Source: JASJBU01 sp963797085 (lineage in GTDB: Bacteria > Pseudomonadota > Gammaproteobacteria > Chromatiales > Chromatiaceae). From it: 64,000 bases of DNA. The stretch covers positions 57,126-121,125 of the forward strand of contig CAWCOA010000029.1 in NCBI GenBank assembly GCA_963797085.1, written 5' to 3'. Position 1 is the first letter of the stretch. Each line of letters starts with the position of its first letter. Of this stretch, positions 1 to 9,131 are shown piece by piece. The notes beneath the pieces were generated by a model that saw only the letters and a program-made list of their open reading frames with translations, ran no database searches and was not told where the DNA came from. A program made the translations under genes and the position numbers.

Positions 1-2
1 TG

Positions 3-1325
3 GTGGATCGGGCCTTCATGCTTCTGCTTTTACCTCCTGCCTATCTGGCGCTGCGCATCCGCACCCTGTTTATGGACATGTTCAAGGACAGTCAGGGCAA
101 GGTCTATTGGATTCGCCTGATGGGCCTGATCGGTTTTGCAGTTCCACTGCTGATTCTGGCCTCCGCGATTCTGGGCATCTCTGGCTTTATCAATCTGGGG
201 TGGACCGTGGCGGGCTATCTGGGACTGTTTCTTCTGGTCATGACCGGCTGGCTGATCGCACGGGGCCTGGTGATCGATTTGGCCAGGACCATGGAGTCAC
301 AGCTGACACAACGCTCGGAACGCAGTGCTTTCTGGGTGAAAAGCCTGGTCGAGCCGCTGCAATATCTGACCCGGCTGATGCTGTTTTTGGCCGCCGTCTG
401 GCTTCTCTACCGGCTGTTTGGTGGTGATCCGGCAACCGGCCTGAATATCAAGGCATGGCTTGACTATTCGCTCTTCACCCTGGGCGAAACCGCGATCACC
501 AGTCGCAACCTGCTCGGCTCCCTGCTCCTGCTGGTACTGGTGTTTTATATCGGTCGCTGGGCCCGCGAGGTCACCTACGGTTGGCTGTACGGCAACGTCA
601 AAGACCTCGGCATTCGCAACAGCCTGTCTGTATTTACCCAATATGCAGTAGTGGTGATCGGCCTGATCATCACACTGAATATCCTCGGTATCAACTTGAC
701 CAGTCTTACCGTATTTGCCGGGGCCCTGGGCGTGGGCATAGGTTTCGGCCTGCAGAACGTCGCAAATAATTTCATCAGCGGCCTCATCCTGCTGGCCGAG
801 CGTCCGGTGCGCACTAGAGACTGGGTGACCATTGGCGACAAGGAAGGTGAGGTCTCGCAAATCGGCATGCGTTCAGTGACCGTCACCACCTGGGATAACC
901 AGGACGTGATCATTCCCAACTCTGATCTGGTCAGTAATGCCTTCATCAACTGGACCCGCAGCAACAACGTGGTGAGAACGGTATTGATTATCGGCATTCA
1001 CTACGACAGCGATCCCCACCAAGCACAGAAGGTCATCGAAGAGGCCGTCACCATGAATCCGGAGGTCTCTCTGATCCCCCCGCCTCAGGTCTGGTTGAGT
1101 GAGTTCGGCGCATCTTCAGTGGATTTTAGGGTTCACTACTATATGGATGTTAAACAATTCAGCCGCCTGGAAGTGAAATCCGAGGTCATGTTTGCTATCT
1201 GGGACGCGCTGAAGGAGGCCGATATCGGCATTCCTTATCCGCAACAGGATGTGTATATCAAGGAATTACCGACAGCGCTTGCCCAGCCGTCTGTCGGTAC
1301 CCCCTCTTTAACGCCAAGCGAGTAG
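3..1325 (+). CDS. MscS-family mechanosensitive ion channel, 5' end outside window
   Basis: The reading frame is open from the first bases, so the true start probably lies upstream; 440 codons are visible. Several hydrophobic segments precede the MscS core. The pore helix is recognisable around residues 238-260 (AGALGVGIGFGLQNVANNF), followed by the beta domain (ERPVRTRDWVTIGDKEGEV, then a TWDNQDVIIPNSDL segment) and the alpha/beta C-terminal domain. MscS channels sit in the inner membrane and release solutes on hypo-osmotic shock. The long N-terminal membrane part suggests a larger MscS-like member rather than the minimal 286-residue MscS. It converges on the next gene with a very short gap. 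Confidence 0.93.
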   Translation: MDRAFMLLLLPPAYLALRIRTLFMDMFKDSQGKVYWIRLMGLIGFAVPLLILASAILGISGFINLGWTVAGYLGLFLLVMTGWLIARGLVIDLARTMESQLTQRSERSAFWVKSLVEPLQYLTRLMLFLAAVWLLYRLFGGDPATGLNIKAWLDYSLFTLGETAITSRNLLGSLLLLVLVFYIGRWAREVTYGWLYGNVKDLGIRNSLSVFTQYAVVVIGLIITLNILGINLTSLTVFAGALGVGIGFGLQNVANNFISGLILLAERPVRTRDWVTIGDKEGEVSQIGMRSVTVTTWDNQDVIIPNSDLVSNAFINWTRSNNVVRTVLIIGIHYDSDPHQAQKVIEEAVTMNPEVSLIPPPQVWLSEFGASSVDFRVHYYMDVKQFSRLEVKSEVMFAIWDALKEADIGIPYPQQDVYIKELPTALAQPSVGTPSLTPSE

Positions 1326-1332
1326 CCGGCAT

Positions 1333-2124
1333 TCAGTCAGGATGGCTAGGGCCTTCCCTGTTCACCACCTGGTTTGAGAAGCCCCGCCAAAGGGCCAGGA
1401 ATAACAGACCGAGCAGACTCAGGCTGCCACCACCGCCGTGGCTGTCACTGACCGGATAGGCATCGCCCAGATAATCTCTTTCCAGGTCTTCGAGCGGCAA
1501 TGCCCGCAATGCGCCATCTTCATCGGGACCATAACTCGCCACATGCAGATCCCAGTCAGCATCATAAAGTTCGATCAGCACATCATAGTAGCCGGTTGGA
1601 TAACCCTCCAGCAGCCGGGTGAACACTTCATAGTCGTCGTAGCTGACCTCCTCAAGGATATGGAACACATTGGTGGTGAAATAATGGTTCCAGGGGCCGC
1701 CTTCGAAGCTTAGGTAGAGCCTGGCGTAGACGAAAGCATCGCCGTGATCCACATCCGCATCGAATGTGACCCGGAGCTGATGATAAAAGCCATCTTCATC
1801 GTCATCAGCACTCAGCAGGGTCTGAGCATCGTAGACTCTGAAGACCTGATCCGCAGGATGGGCGGCGATCAATGTCTTTGACGCAGCATCCACCGCCTCC
1901 CGACTGCCGTAGGCCTTCAGCTCCGGGTGCTCTTGCAACTCCGCCAGGTCGAGCAATTCCGCCTGCTGTTCCGGCGTCTTGCCATCCACTTGCTCGATCG
2001 ACTGACTCAAGCGGATGGCTGGATCATCACCGGTCTGGGCGTAACCAGCGGCTGCGAATACCAGCATTACACCGAGCATCAGCATGCTGCCAAGCCTGTT
2101 CTGCAGGGAAGTCACCTGTTTCAT
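1333..2124 (-). CDS. Secreted GlyGly-CTERM (choice-of-anchor H type) protein
   Basis: This 263-residue protein has an N-terminal signal peptide (hydrophobic run LGSMLMLGVMLVFAAAG, likely cleavage after YAQ). Its acidic middle region contains FDADVDHGDAFVYARLYLS and resembles choice-of-anchor H proteins. Near the C-terminus a GGGGSLSLLGLLFLALWR segment matches the GlyGly-CTERM signal: glycines, then a hydrophobic helix and a basic residue. In known systems that signal is processed by a rhombosortase and the protein leaves by type II secretion. The tail after the helix is longer and less basic than usual. The molecular role is unknown. Both family and sorting calls rest on motif recognition. 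Confidence 0.75.
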   Translation of the reverse strand: MKQVTSLQNRLGSMLMLGVMLVFAAAGYAQTGDDPAIRLSQSIEQVDGKTPEQQAELLDLAELQEHPELKAYGSREAVDAASKTLIAAHPADQVFRVYDAQTLLSADDDEDGFYHQLRVTFDADVDHGDAFVYARLYLSFEGGPWNHYFTTNVFHILEEVSYDDYEVFTRLLEGYPTGYYDVLIELYDADWDLHVASYGPDEDGALRALPLEDLERDYLGDAYPVSDSHGGGGSLSLLGLLFLALWRGFSNQVVNREGPSHPD

Positions 2125-2144
2125 GGCTATCTATCTCCCGAAAC

Positions 2145-2420
2145 TCAGCGGTATCTGCGATGCTTGTCGCGCTGGCGGTAGTTATGACCACTTTGACGGC
2201 CATAGCTGTGATGGCGACGATGTTTGTACTGCCCTCTGTGATCATCGTAATAGCGATGTTTATGGCGATCATGATGATGTGAGGTTATGTTGTCATACAG
2301 GATCAGACCCGTCAGACCGTACAGCGGCCAGAGGTTATTATCATGAGCCTGTACCGGCGCTGCCATAACAACACTGGAACCCAACAGAACTGCACTTGCG
2401 ATCAATATTTTAGATTTCAT
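2145..2420 (-). CDS. Small secreted His/Arg/Tyr-rich protein
   Basis: The 91-residue product starts with a clear signal peptide (ILIASAVLLGSSVVMAAP, cleavage near VQA). The mature part is about 65 residues and very rich in histidine, arginine and tyrosine (for example HHHDRHKHRYYDDHRGQYKH). An AAGGAGGC-like Shine-Dalgarno lies upstream of the ATG on the minus strand. Such periplasmic His-rich peptides are sometimes metal-binding, but nothing here proves this. It lies just upstream of, and in the same direction as, the GlyGly-CTERM gene, and may be cotranscribed with it. Confidence 0.7.
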   Translation of the reverse strand: MKSKILIASAVLLGSSVVMAAPVQAHDNNLWPLYGLTGLILYDNITSHHHDRHKHRYYDDHRGQYKHRRHHSYGRQSGHNYRQRDKHRRYR

Positions 2421-2493
2421 TGGAAAGCCTCCTTTTCATTAGCTTCATGTAAAGCTTAAGGGAGCGAGGCTGAATGGAAGCTGAACGGTAAAA

Positions 2494-3462
2494 TTAATCC
2501 TGATATTGGCTCAAAGTCTGCCGCAAACGCGCTTGGATCTCCTTGCGCAGCGCTTTGGGCTTCAGCACTTCCACGTCCGGGCCATGCTTGAGCAGGTCCA
2601 TCACCAGTTCATTCGCCTGGCGGTAGGGAATGGATAGCTCATAGCGGCCATCCTCCAGCCAACGGCTCTGCTGTTGTGGATGCCACTGCTCCTGAGCGAC
2701 CCAGCGCGCCCGTTCCCTGCTGAATCGGACGATGGCGATCTTGTCCGACTGGCCTGAAAAAATTCCATAGGCGGAGGAAAAATGAAGCCTCAACTCCTCA
2801 TCCGCTATCTCTAAAGCCACCTCATCCAGCAACCGTGCTCCACGGATGGCGTCCAGCGAAAAGGTACGCAACCCTTGCCGCAGATGACACCAGCCATCCA
2901 GATACCAGTTGTCCCTATAGTGGGTCATACGCTGCGGAGAGATCTGTCGTTCAGTGGTTTTTTCATCCGCCCGGCTGAAATAACTCAGGTGAACCCTGCG
3001 CCTGCCGGCCACTGCGCCGGCAAGCAAAGAGAAATAAGTGCCTGGCGGGCGCGCAGCAGCCTGCAGGATACGGATGCGTTTCGGTAATTCGTCCGCGCCG
3101 GCATGCTGTTGGCTCAATAATTGATCGATGCGTCTGCGTAACGGTTGCAGATGCGAGTCAAGCAGACCCGGCTGTACTTGCTGAAACAGCTGCTGAACGC
3201 TCAGCAGGGCCTGCAGTTCAGAGGCGCTGAACCAGAGCCCCGGCAGCTCATACATCTCGCCGGCTTGGGCGGCGTAACTGTATCCTTTGAGTTTCCTGTC
3301 ATAGATGATGGGCGCATTGAGGTAGAGCCGCATCTCCTCGATGAGGCGCTTGACGGTGGCGCGGGAACATTCCAGTTGTTCTTCCAGTTGCTGGCGGGAG
3401 ACCGGATAACGGGCGGCGCGGAGGATACGATTGAGTTCAAATATCCGGTCAAAGCGGTCCAT
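2494..3462 (-). CDS. WYL-domain transcriptional regulator
   Basis: The 322-residue product begins with a winged helix-turn-helix of the DeoR/HTH_11 type (residues ~5-60, including PVSRQQLEEQLECSRATVKR). A linker and a WYL domain follow, with the defining NWYLDGW motif around residue 185-195, then a C-terminal WCX-like region. WYL regulators bind DNA through the N-terminal domain and are thought to sense ligands, often nucleic acid or nucleotides, through WYL. The target is not evident. It is downstream of rsfS on the same strand but separated by about 40 bp, so readthrough is possible. Confidence 0.9.
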   Translation of the reverse strand: MDRFDRIFELNRILRAARYPVSRQQLEEQLECSRATVKRLIEEMRLYLNAPIIYDRKLKGYSYAAQAGEMYELPGLWFSASELQALLSVQQLFQQVQPGLLDSHLQPLRRRIDQLLSQQHAGADELPKRIRILQAAARPPGTYFSLLAGAVAGRRRVHLSYFSRADEKTTERQISPQRMTHYRDNWYLDGWCHLRQGLRTFSLDAIRGARLLDEVALEIADEELRLHFSSAYGIFSGQSDKIAIVRFSRERARWVAQEQWHPQQQSRWLEDGRYELSIPYRQANELVMDLLKHGPDVEVLKPKALRKEIQARLRQTLSQYQD

Positions 3463-3502
3463 CGGTTAGCGGTCGATCCTCAAGACATCAACCACTCCGT
3501 GA

Positions 3503-3865
3503 TCAGCTGATGTCGCTCTTGTGTTCGCCGAGCGGGACCGGGGTGTCCATGGACCAGAGCCGTTCAAGATGATAGAAATCACGCACCTTCGGCATCATCA
3601 CATGCACCACGACTCCATTCAGATCAACCAGGGCCCATTCACCCTCCTGCAAACCTTCAGTACCCAATGGGGTTTCGCCGGCCTGTTTCGCCTGGAAGGC
3701 CACGCTTTCCGCAATCGATTTAACATGCCGATCCGAGGTGCCGCTGGCAACCACCATGATGTCGGTAATGCTGGTTTTATTACGCACATCCATCACCACG
3801 ATATCTTTTGCCTTCATGTCGTCCAGGGTCGCGAGGACGAGGTCTTTAAGTGCTTCTATCTGCAT
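3503..3865 (-). CDS. rsfS: Ribosomal silencing factor RsfS
   Basis: This is a 120-residue DUF143/Iojap protein. The family core is visible: MKAKDIVVMDVRNKTSITDI, then SDRHVKSIA and an ALVDLNGVVVHVM segment. RsfS binds ribosomal protein uL14 on the 50S subunit and blocks subunit joining when nutrients are scarce. It follows nadD on the minus strand, as in many gammaproteobacteria, with an intervening gap of about 100 bp. Length and start agree with the family. Confidence 0.96.
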   Translation of the reverse strand: MQIEALKDLVLATLDDMKAKDIVVMDVRNKTSITDIMVVASGTSDRHVKSIAESVAFQAKQAGETPLGTEGLQEGEWALVDLNGVVVHVMMPKVRDFYHLERLWSMDTPVPLGEHKSDIS

Positions 3866-3970
3866 ATGATCCTATTTCTAATTATCTGGTTGGACGATTC
3901 GAACTGCGTCTCGCGTAAATCGCCCCGGGGTCTCGGGATGTATAATACCCCAACGCCATATAGTTAAGTA

Positions 3971-4600
3971 TCAGCCCGCGTAGAGGTTTAGATCCCGAAT
4001 GATCTTTATGACCGCCTCCGGCATCAAGTATCGGGCAGAAACCCCCTCGGCAATCAGGGCGCGAATCCGAGTGGCGGAGATCTCCAGTTGGGTCACCGGC
4101 TGGAAGAATATCTTACCCGCCGGCTGATGTCTGATCTGCTCCGCCTGATCGGTAACCCTCTCATTCACCAGCGTCTGTAGACTCGGGTCGCTGAAATCGC
4201 TATGCCCGGGACGCTGCATGACGATGAGATTGGCCAGGTCGAGAATCTCCAAAGGGCGGTGCCAGGTAAGAAACTCCCGGAAGGCATCTCCCCCCACGAT
4301 CAGACAGATCGATCTGTCACTGAAGTCGGCACGCAAGGTACCCAGGGTATCCACCGTGTAGGATTCCCCCTGCCTCTTCAGTTCTCTGTCGTCCGCCACG
4401 AAGCCGGGTTGACCTCTGATCGCCGCCTTGATCATGCGTAGGCGAGTTTTCCCGTCAACAATGGGCTGCTCCCGATGGACTGCCTGGTGCAGGGGTATGA
4501 ACCTCACCTCATCCAGTCCAGCGCCCTGCATCACCTCCAGTGAGGTGCGCAGATGGCCAAAGTGAATCGGATCGAATGTGCCGCCAAAGATACCGATCAT
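3971..4600 (-). CDS. nadD: Nicotinate-nucleotide adenylyltransferase NadD
   Basis: The 209-residue enzyme adenylates nicotinate mononucleotide to deamido-NAD in NAD synthesis. The nucleotidyltransferase signature GIFGGTFDPIHFGHL sits at the N-terminus and the ISATRIR motif (ISSTxxR) lies near residue 178. Both contribute to ATP binding. The gene starts 12 bp after the end of proA on the same strand, so proA, nadD and rsfS are probably cotranscribed. Confidence 0.97.
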   Translation of the reverse strand: MIGIFGGTFDPIHFGHLRTSLEVMQGAGLDEVRFIPLHQAVHREQPIVDGKTRLRMIKAAIRGQPGFVADDRELKRQGESYTVDTLGTLRADFSDRSICLIVGGDAFREFLTWHRPLEILDLANLIVMQRPGHSDFSDPSLQTLVNERVTDQAEQIRHQPAGKIFFQPVTQLEISATRIRALIAEGVSARYLMPEAVIKIIRDLNLYAG

Positions 4601-4612
4601 GCCTAAGCCTTA

Positions 4613-5883
4613 TTATTGTCGTATATGCCCATCTCCCAGCACGATGAATTTCACGGAGGTCAGGCCTTCGAGCCCAACCGGGCCGCGCGCGTGAAACTTA
4701 TCGGTGGAGATGCCGATTTCGGCTCCCAGCCCATATTCGAATCCATCCGCAAATCTTGTCGAGGCGTTGACCATCACCGAACTCGAGTCGACCTCGGAAA
4801 GGAAACGCCGCGCCCTGGTGTAGTTCTCGGTGATGATGCTGTCTGTATGCTGCGAGCTGTGGGTATTGATATGGCGTAATCGCCTCGTCCAGGTCTTTGA
4901 CCACCTTGATGGAAAGAATCGGCGCCAGATACTCGGTATCCCAATCCTCATCGGCGGCCGGCAGGCAATTATCGACCAATCTTTGAGTGGTCGGGCAGCC
5001 CCTCAGCTCCACTCCCTTCTCTTGATACATCCGCGCCAGCTCTGGCAATACCTTCTCTGCTGTCTCTTCAGAGACTAGCAGGGTTTCCATGGTGTTACAG
5101 GTGCCGTATCGCTGGGTCTTGGCATTGAACGCTACCTGCAGGGCCTTCTCGTAATCCGCCTCACCGTCGATATAGACATGGCAGATGCCATCCAGATGCT
5201 TGATTACCGGCACCCGGGCCTCATTCGAGATCCGCTCGATCAGCCCTTTGCCGCCCCGGGGAATGATCACATCGATATATTCCGGCATGCTGATCATGCT
5301 GCCCACTGCTGCCCGGTCGGTGGTTTCCAGGACCTGCACACCCTCCGCCGGCAGGCCCGCTTGCTTCAGCCCCCGCTGGATGGACGCCGCAATGGCCTGG
5401 TTGGAATGAAATGCCTCGGAGCCACCGCGCAACACGCTGGCGTTACCCGACTTCAGGCACAGCGCAGCAGCATCTGCGGTAACGTTGGGGCGGGATTCGT
5501 AGATGATCCCCACGACCCCGAGCGGCACTCGCATGCGCCCCACCTGGATACCGGTGGGCCGATAGTTCATATCGAAGATCTCACCGATCGGATCTGGCAG
5601 CCCGGCAATCTGGCGCAGCCCCTCGAGCATCGCATCGAATGCGTCCATCGGTCAGTTCCAGGCGATCCAGCAATGCGGCGTCCAGTCCCTTGGCAAGGCC
5701 GGCCTCGAGGTCCTTTTTATTCTCCATCATCAAGCTTTGGCGCTGCTGCTCGAGATCATCGGCAATGGCATTCAGGGCATTGTTCTTCTCCGCCGTCGTC
5801 GCGGCAGCCAGGCGACGGGAGGCAACCCGGGCCTGCCTGCCGAGATCAGTCATATACGCGGCGATATCAGTAATTTCTGTCAT
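4613..5883 (-). pseudogene. proA: proA (gamma-glutamyl phosphate reductase), two +1 frameshifts
   Basis: ProA makes glutamate-5-semialdehyde for proline synthesis. The complete protein can be read only by changing frame twice. The first change is near 5637, where LTDGRI must join DAMLEGLRQIAG. The second is near 4873-4875, where KDLDEAIT must join HINTHSSQHTD. Each is explained by one extra base. Removing both gives 422 residues, the usual ProA length, with the catalytic cysteine in QRYGTCNTMETLL and the C-terminal STDKFHARGPVGLEGLTS intact. There is no nonsense substitution. This pattern favours a sequencing or assembly error, though real inactivation cannot be excluded from sequence alone. 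Confidence 0.9.
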
Positions 5884-6027
5884 TGTTTCTACTCTGATAA
5901 TTTCCAGTTGCCGTGGATTCTATCAGAAACTCCAATTATTCAATGCCTTGACCCACTAATAACCCTGTAGTGATTGGAGCAATAGTCAAACCGCCCAGCT
6001 CAGCCAACAGGGAAATGTCTGTGTTTG

Positions 6028-7440
6028 TCACTCAATCGAGGTGTTCTTCAGCAACAAATCGGGCATCACCAGATCGAAGCAGCTCAATTCCGACACCCCC
6101 CGGCCTTCCCAGTACAGCTGGTGGGCCCGAAATCCCTTGAATGTCAAAACCGTGGCCAGGGGATATTTGCCCATCTCCAGGCCCAGATCGTAGATAAAGT
6201 TCTGCGGACTCAGCTTGACCTGTCCCTCCTGCGATTTTTCGGAGCGCTCATCCCTTACCACTACTTCAAACAGGGACTCGGCATCTTCCTCATGGTCATC
6301 ATCACGGAAATTGGAACCCAGCACATCATAGCGGGAGTAGATGTTAAACCAACTCAATTGACTCTGCCCCGGCGCCTGACGCCGACTGAAATACTCGGGC
6401 CAGTAGATCCGCACCATGTCAAAGGGACAGCCGATGGTGACCAGGCTGTCCACCCGGTTCAGATGCAGGGCCGGTTTATGGCGCGGGAACAGGCTGTCTA
6501 GTGCCACCAGGGAACCGAAGCTGTACCCCACAATGTGAACCTTGCGATAGCCAGGCGCCTTCTCAAGAATATATTCCAGCAAGGCATTGAGTTGGCCGTT
6601 GACCGATTGTTTGCGTTCAGCTGCCTGGATATACCCCACTGCGGTAACGAATTCCGTAGCTGCTTCCGAGACTACATCCTTGAGGCTCTCCTTACGAAAT
6701 GCGCCAAAGGCCGTCACGATAACCACCAGGCTCTGCAGGTAGGGAAACCAGGATTCATACATCTTCCAGCCGACCTCAAGCTGATCCATGGCAGGGTTCG
6801 GGCCAGTGCGGTTAGTCTCAGCGGCTGCCTGACTACCCGCCGACGTTCCTGCCGCATCCCCGCCGGGGGCCGTTAGCGCCACCCTTGGGTCAGCCAGAGC
6901 CGCTCTCGGTAGATTGGTCTGCAATGAAGATCCATCGACACCCAAAGCGATGGTGCCGGCGGCGGTTGCCAGCAGCAGAAAAAAATACAATGCGACAAGA
7001 CCCAGGATGGCCCCGGCAAAGAACAGCTGGGCCTTTTCAGCGGCAGTCTTGCCGGGTTGCATGGCGGCTCTGATAAAGGCTGGCGTTGAACCGAACAGCA
7101 TCAGCAGCACCGTGAGACATTTCCCCAGCAGCGTGCGTTCATCAAACGATTTCCGGATACAACTCCGATAGTCGAGTTCGTAGAGATCGGCTACCGTCCT
7201 GACCTCTTCACCGGTGGTGACCTGGATCTGGCGGATGCGGGTGCGGTGGCCATCGGAATAGTCCTCCTCCACCCCGTCCTTGAGGACATAGGCATCGCCG
7301 ATCTCCTCACTGTTGCGCTCCAGGGAGCCGGCAATTTTATTCCCGATCGTCTCAATATCCTGATACATCCGGCTGTTGCCCAAGCCGGGTATGAAGATGA
7401 CCGCATCTCTGGTTTCGGAGTGATTCTGCTCGTTAGTCAT
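6028..7440 (-). CDS. Membrane-associated alpha/beta hydrolase (esterase/lipase-like)
   Basis: The start at 7440 is chosen because an AAGGGGAG Shine-Dalgarno precedes it; the longer frame to 7551 would overlap holA. The 470-residue product begins with DAVIFIPGLGNSRMYQD, an oxyanion-loop-like HG/PG segment. Hydrophobic stretches follow at ~80-105 and ~115-150 (GAILGLVALYFFLLLATA), suggesting a membrane anchor. A Gly/Ala-rich linker comes next, then the nucleophile elbow VHIVGYSFGSLVALDSLF near residue 315. The substrate is unknown. It sits between holA and proA in an otherwise housekeeping cluster. Confidence 0.75.
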   Translation of the reverse strand: MTNEQNHSETRDAVIFIPGLGNSRMYQDIETIGNKIAGSLERNSEEIGDAYVLKDGVEEDYSDGHRTRIRQIQVTTGEEVRTVADLYELDYRSCIRKSFDERTLLGKCLTVLLMLFGSTPAFIRAAMQPGKTAAEKAQLFFAGAILGLVALYFFLLLATAAGTIALGVDGSSLQTNLPRAALADPRVALTAPGGDAAGTSAGSQAAAETNRTGPNPAMDQLEVGWKMYESWFPYLQSLVVIVTAFGAFRKESLKDVVSEAATEFVTAVGYIQAAERKQSVNGQLNALLEYILEKAPGYRKVHIVGYSFGSLVALDSLFPRHKPALHLNRVDSLVTIGCPFDMVRIYWPEYFSRRQAPGQSQLSWFNIYSRYDVLGSNFRDDDHEEDAESLFEVVVRDERSEKSQEGQVKLSPQNFIYDLGLEMGKYPLATVLTFKGFRAHQLYWEGRGVSELSCFDLVMPDLLLKNTSIE

Positions 7441-7519
7441 AAGTCTCCCCTTATTATTATGTTCAGGGGGGCGCAGTAACTTCAGCACGTCCCGGTTGAT
7501 GGAAACTGTTCTAACCGCG

Positions 7520-8533
7520 TCAGACAGACAATCTGACGCCGCTGATTCCAACCGCTATATCCTGCAAATGCAGCCAGGGGTCATCTCGCCCCAGGCCCTT
7601 GATAAGTCTGTCTGTTCTGGCGCATTCCGCCAGCAGGCGGCGCCAGTGGCCGGCGGGCTGTTTCAGCCCCCTGCGGATCAGCGGCTTGCGCTTCTCCCAC
7701 ACCCGATAGGCGCCCATCACCCGTTCAGCGCTGCCACCCTGCTCGAGTTCGAAGGCCATCTCGGCCAGCGCACGTATCTCACGGCTCAGGGCCCAGAGCA
7801 CGACCGGAATGGCGATGCCTTCCGACTTCAGTCCTTGCAGCATGCGCAGCCCGCGGGGCAGATCACCGAGCAGCAGGGCATCCACCAAGCCAAACACATC
7901 GAAGCGGGCGCTGTCCGCAACCGCTTCGGTCAACCGCTCGATGGAAACCACACCCGGGCCGTAGAGCAAGAGTAACTTTTCGATCTCCTGAGTGGCTGCC
8001 AGCAGGTTACCTTCGACCCGTTCCGCCAGCATCTCCACCACGCCGGCTTCCGGGACCAGTCCTGCCTTGCGCAGACGCTGTTCGATCCAGGGCGGCAGGC
8101 GATTGCCCTCCACCGGCCAGATCTGCACCAGGACCCCGGCCTGATCCAGCAACTTTACCCACTTGGTATTGAGTTGGCTTCTTTCCAGCTTGGGTGCGGT
8201 AATCAACAACAGGGTGTCGGGAGGTGGATTCTCAGCGAAGTGAGTGAGTGCCTTGGAGCCCTCCGCACCTACCTTGGGACTGCTCAGCCGCAGGTCGAGA
8301 ATACGCTGCTCGCCAAACAGGGACAGACTGTCAGCCGCATTGCTCAGCACCCCCCAATCAAAATTGGCGCCATGCTCCAGCACCTCACGCTCGGAGTGGC
8401 CCTGCTGCTTGGCGCAGGTGCGTATCAGGTCCGCCGCTTCACCCATCTGCAGGGGTTCATCACCGGTCAGAAAATAGACCGGTGCCAGGGATTTTTTCAG
8501 ATGGGCTGCAAGTTGATCGTTTCGCAGACGCAT
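7520..8533 (-). CDS. holA: DNA polymerase III delta subunit HolA
   Basis: The 337-residue protein matches the clamp-loader delta subunit, with an N-terminal segment (LKKSLAPVYFLTGDEPLQMG) and a C-terminal collar domain (RVMGAYRVWEKRKPLIRRGL). Delta opens the beta sliding clamp so that the clamp loader can place it on primed DNA. It lies 80 bp downstream of lptE on the same strand, in the conserved leuS-lptE-holA order. Confidence 0.96.
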   Translation of the reverse strand: MRLRNDQLAAHLKKSLAPVYFLTGDEPLQMGEAADLIRTCAKQQGHSEREVLEHGANFDWGVLSNAADSLSLFGEQRILDLRLSSPKVGAEGSKALTHFAENPPPDTLLLITAPKLERSQLNTKWVKLLDQAGVLVQIWPVEGNRLPPWIEQRLRKAGLVPEAGVVEMLAERVEGNLLAATQEIEKLLLLYGPGVVSIERLTEAVADSARFDVFGLVDALLLGDLPRGLRMLQGLKSEGIAIPVVLWALSREIRALAEMAFELEQGGSAERVMGAYRVWEKRKPLIRRGLKQPAGHWRRLLAECARTDRLIKGLGRDDPWLHLQDIAVGISGVRLSV

Positions 8534-8569
8534 GGGGTTTCACTCGTCAAGAGGTGAATGACCGGTTCA

Positions 8570-8600
8570 GTACTCCACCAATCCTATGTTGACGGAGTAC
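8570..8600. repeat. Inverted repeat between lptE and holA
   Basis: The arms GTACTCC (8570-8576) and GGAGTAC (8594-8600) are perfectly complementary with a 17-nt loop. No T-run follows on the minus strand, so it does not look like an intrinsic terminator. It could be an mRNA processing or stability element in the leuS-lptE-holA transcript, or chance. Confidence 0.35.
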
Positions 8601-8613
8601 CCGGGTTTATTGG

Positions 8614-9120
8614 TTATTTTAGCTGGGCCTGCAGGCGGCGTATAATCTGGCCCGCCATGTCCAGGCGCATATCGTTCCGCAGCAGCGCCGCCTCGTTGCG
8701 CTGACCCAGTTCATCGGCATCGCTCAGGGTCAACTGGCGGGTCAGCTCCAATGCCTGGACCGGCAGGTTCTGTCCGCCCGCTGCAGCAAGGACTTCGAAG
8801 CCCGCATCCAGACGCAGCTCATATTCAAGTACCTTACCATTGGCATCCACCGAGATGACCCTTTGATCGAAGCGCTCCCGGCTGATACGCAGCCGGTTGC
8901 GCGCCTGATCCGCCCTGCCGGCCAGTTTAACCCCGGCCACCGAGAGCTCGCGCTGGATCACCCCCGCCAGGGTCGTGCGCTGCTCGCCCTGCTCGATGAA
9001 CAGGCCATCCATATTCGGCGACGCCTGATGATAGCCCTTGAGGTGGAAACCACAGCCCGTCAAGCAGAAAAGCAGGCCAATCAGAAAGGCCTGACGTGAA
9101 ATTTTAGCTAATGGTTGCAT
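8614..9120 (-). CDS. lptE: LPS-assembly lipoprotein LptE
   Basis: This 168-residue lipoprotein has a signal sequence and lipobox (FCLTGCGFHLKGY, lipidated Cys about residue 23). The GFHLKGY start of the mature chain is typical of LptE. It plugs the LptD barrel in the outer membrane and is needed for LPS delivery to the cell surface. The gene follows leuS after 11 bp and precedes holA, the normal gammaproteobacterial order. Confidence 0.95.
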   Translation of the reverse strand: MQPLAKISRQAFLIGLLFCLTGCGFHLKGYHQASPNMDGLFIEQGEQRTTLAGVIQRELSVAGVKLAGRADQARNRLRISRERFDQRVISVDANGKVLEYELRLDAGFEVLAAAGGQNLPVQALELTRQLTLSDADELGQRNEAALLRNDMRLDMAGQIIRRLQAQLK

Positions 9121-9131
9121 GACTTATTGAC

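Noticed and set aside
4860..5640. Programmed ribosomal frameshifting in proA
   Set aside because: Neither break has a slippery heptamer with a downstream structure, and two shifts in one proline enzyme would be unprecedented; one-base insertions explain both.
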